Assembly: GCA_000697335.1 (NCBI GenBank)
Contig: JNEM01015511.1
Location: 1 to 45,473, forward strand
Source: Conidiobolus incongruus B7586
Lineage: Eukaryota > Entomophthoromycota > Entomophthoromycetes > Entomophthorales > Conidiobolaceae
Length of the DNA stretch: 45,473 bases
Reading direction: 5' to 3'
The position numbers and the translations under genes are program-made. Positions 44,691-45,473 of this stretch are shown piece by piece. Numbering within the stretch: the stretch's first letter is position 1; the number at the start of each line of letters is the position of its first letter. The notes under the pieces were generated by a model. It did no database searches. It was given only the letters and a program-made list of their open reading frames with translations, and was not told the DNA's origin.

Positions 44691-45473
44691 TTTATTTATT
44701 TTGAATTATAAAAAATTCCCATTATTAAAAATACAGAGTAATTTTATTCATTTAGCTATTTTTCAAATTTATATTCATTTTAAAAATATTTACTAATATT
44801 TAATTTAGGCTTTTATAAACACTTATATATATTATAAATATTTATATATTAATTTTTATATATATTTAGTTTAATATAATATAGTATTAAATATATTATG
44901 TTCTTTAATTAAAAATAAAAATTTTTTACTCTGTTTTTGCTTCCAAATAAAAGAATATATTAGGATCTGATTAAATAATTTAAGTTATTAAAATAAAGCT
45001 AGAAAGATTAAAGCTATTTATCCTTTAAATAGATTTAAGTTTTACTTAGTTTTTGATTTAAAATTAAAATTTAATTAAAAGGAAAATAATAAATTTCCTA
45101 AAATAATAAAATAAAAAATATCAAATACTCTTAAAATATTAAAATCATAACCTAAAATAATAAGTCTAGTATTTTAAAAAAATTTTTCAATATATAAAAT
45201 CATTTATAAAATCCATTAATATTTAACTCCTGATTTTATTATATTTATATTTAATAAAGATTTATTGATAAAAACACTCTTCTTAAAGTTAATTTAATTT
45301 TAATATAGATTTATTTGTTTATTTAAAATATATTAAATTTTTTAATAAAAAATATAATTTATAATTTTTTATTTAATAACAAAAAAATATAATATAATAT
45401 AAATGATCATAAATAACGTTATTAATATTACAAATTATTTATTATTTTAAATTAAATTATAATATTTAAAATC
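44691..45473 (+). other. Decayed coding-like AT-rich stretch of unknown family, cut by the window edge
   Basis: From about 44940 to the edge one + frame reads as protein-like sequence (for example ARKIKAIYPLNRFKFYLVFD) with many interruptions, in the same G/C-poor composition as the mariner fossil. No family recognised. Between the two, ACAGAGTAA (about 44732) and TTTACTCTGT (about 44928) form an inverted pair about 200 bp apart that could be the ends of a small non-autonomous element. Confidence 0.3.

Noticed and set aside
1-45473. CRISPR arrays, prokaryotic operons or bacterial ribosome binding sites
   Set aside because: Spliced nuclear eukaryotic genes throughout; no regularly spaced direct repeats seen.

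Overview
The window is nuclear DNA from a very AT-rich eukaryote, most likely an early-diverging (zygomycete-grade) fungus. The reasons are many short introns (about 50-65 nt, GT...TAG, with CTAAC/TACTAAT branch points in several), fungal-type gene content (ankyrin-tailed asparaginase, a GPI-anchored cysteine-rich DUF7707-like secreted protein, stand-alone eS30, SDH5, LEA1), and aerobic mitochondrial genes that rule out the anaerobic gut fungi. The species cannot be fixed from the sequence alone. TAG and TAA are both normal stops here (ETFDH and TBCC end in TAG).

Layout. 1-1600 is AT-rich spacer. 1716-2390 is U2A'/LEA1 (+). 3065-5096 is ETF-ubiquinone oxidoreductase (-). 5.1-8.1 kb is a gene desert with one odd island (7.39-7.8 kb). 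8.2-9.5 kb is a probable non-coding host gene (+) carrying one box C/D snoRNA in each of several introns. 11159-11356 is ribosomal protein eS30 (+). 12.6-16.1 kb is a disabled copy of the mitochondrial DNA polymerase gamma gene MIP1 (+). 16660-17241 is FIS1 (-). 17.99-18.68 kb is a broken Tc1-like DNA-binding fragment (-). 19872-21113 is tubulin cofactor C (+). 21387-22250 is a mitochondrial-looking RRM protein interrupted by one in-frame TAG (+). 23.86-24.59 kb is an unrecognised spliced gene (-), head-to-head with TIP41 (+, 24834-26101). 26241-32732 is separase ESP1 (-). A decayed tRNA-Glu lies at 33.8 kb. 34085-36460 is L-asparaginase with ankyrin repeats (-). 37438-37875 is SDH5 (-). 39668-40216 is the cysteine-rich GPI protein (-). 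40894-42639 is PIG-S/GPI17 (-). From about 43.5 kb to the end lies extremely AT-rich decayed DNA containing a mariner transposase fossil and a second coding-like decayed stretch.

The most striking pattern is a short oriented motif, TCCCATAA, 80-190 bp upstream of the start codon of nine intact or near-intact genes (a tenth has TCCCATAT). It always reads in the sense direction of the gene it precedes. The same motif in the right orientation sits just before the predicted snoRNA host gene and further upstream of the MIP1 pseudogene. I read it as a core-promoter or common transcription-factor element of this lineage.

The second is the snoRNA cluster. Guides next to the D/D' boxes of four predicted snoRNAs are complementary to five sites in one conserved stretch of 25S rRNA (recalled from memory), and each snoRNA lies in its own intron. 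Functionally the genes are housekeeping: splicing, respiration, translation, tubulin folding, TOR signalling, anaphase, GPI anchoring. They form no pathway cluster, although PIG-S lies next to a GPI-anchored protein gene.
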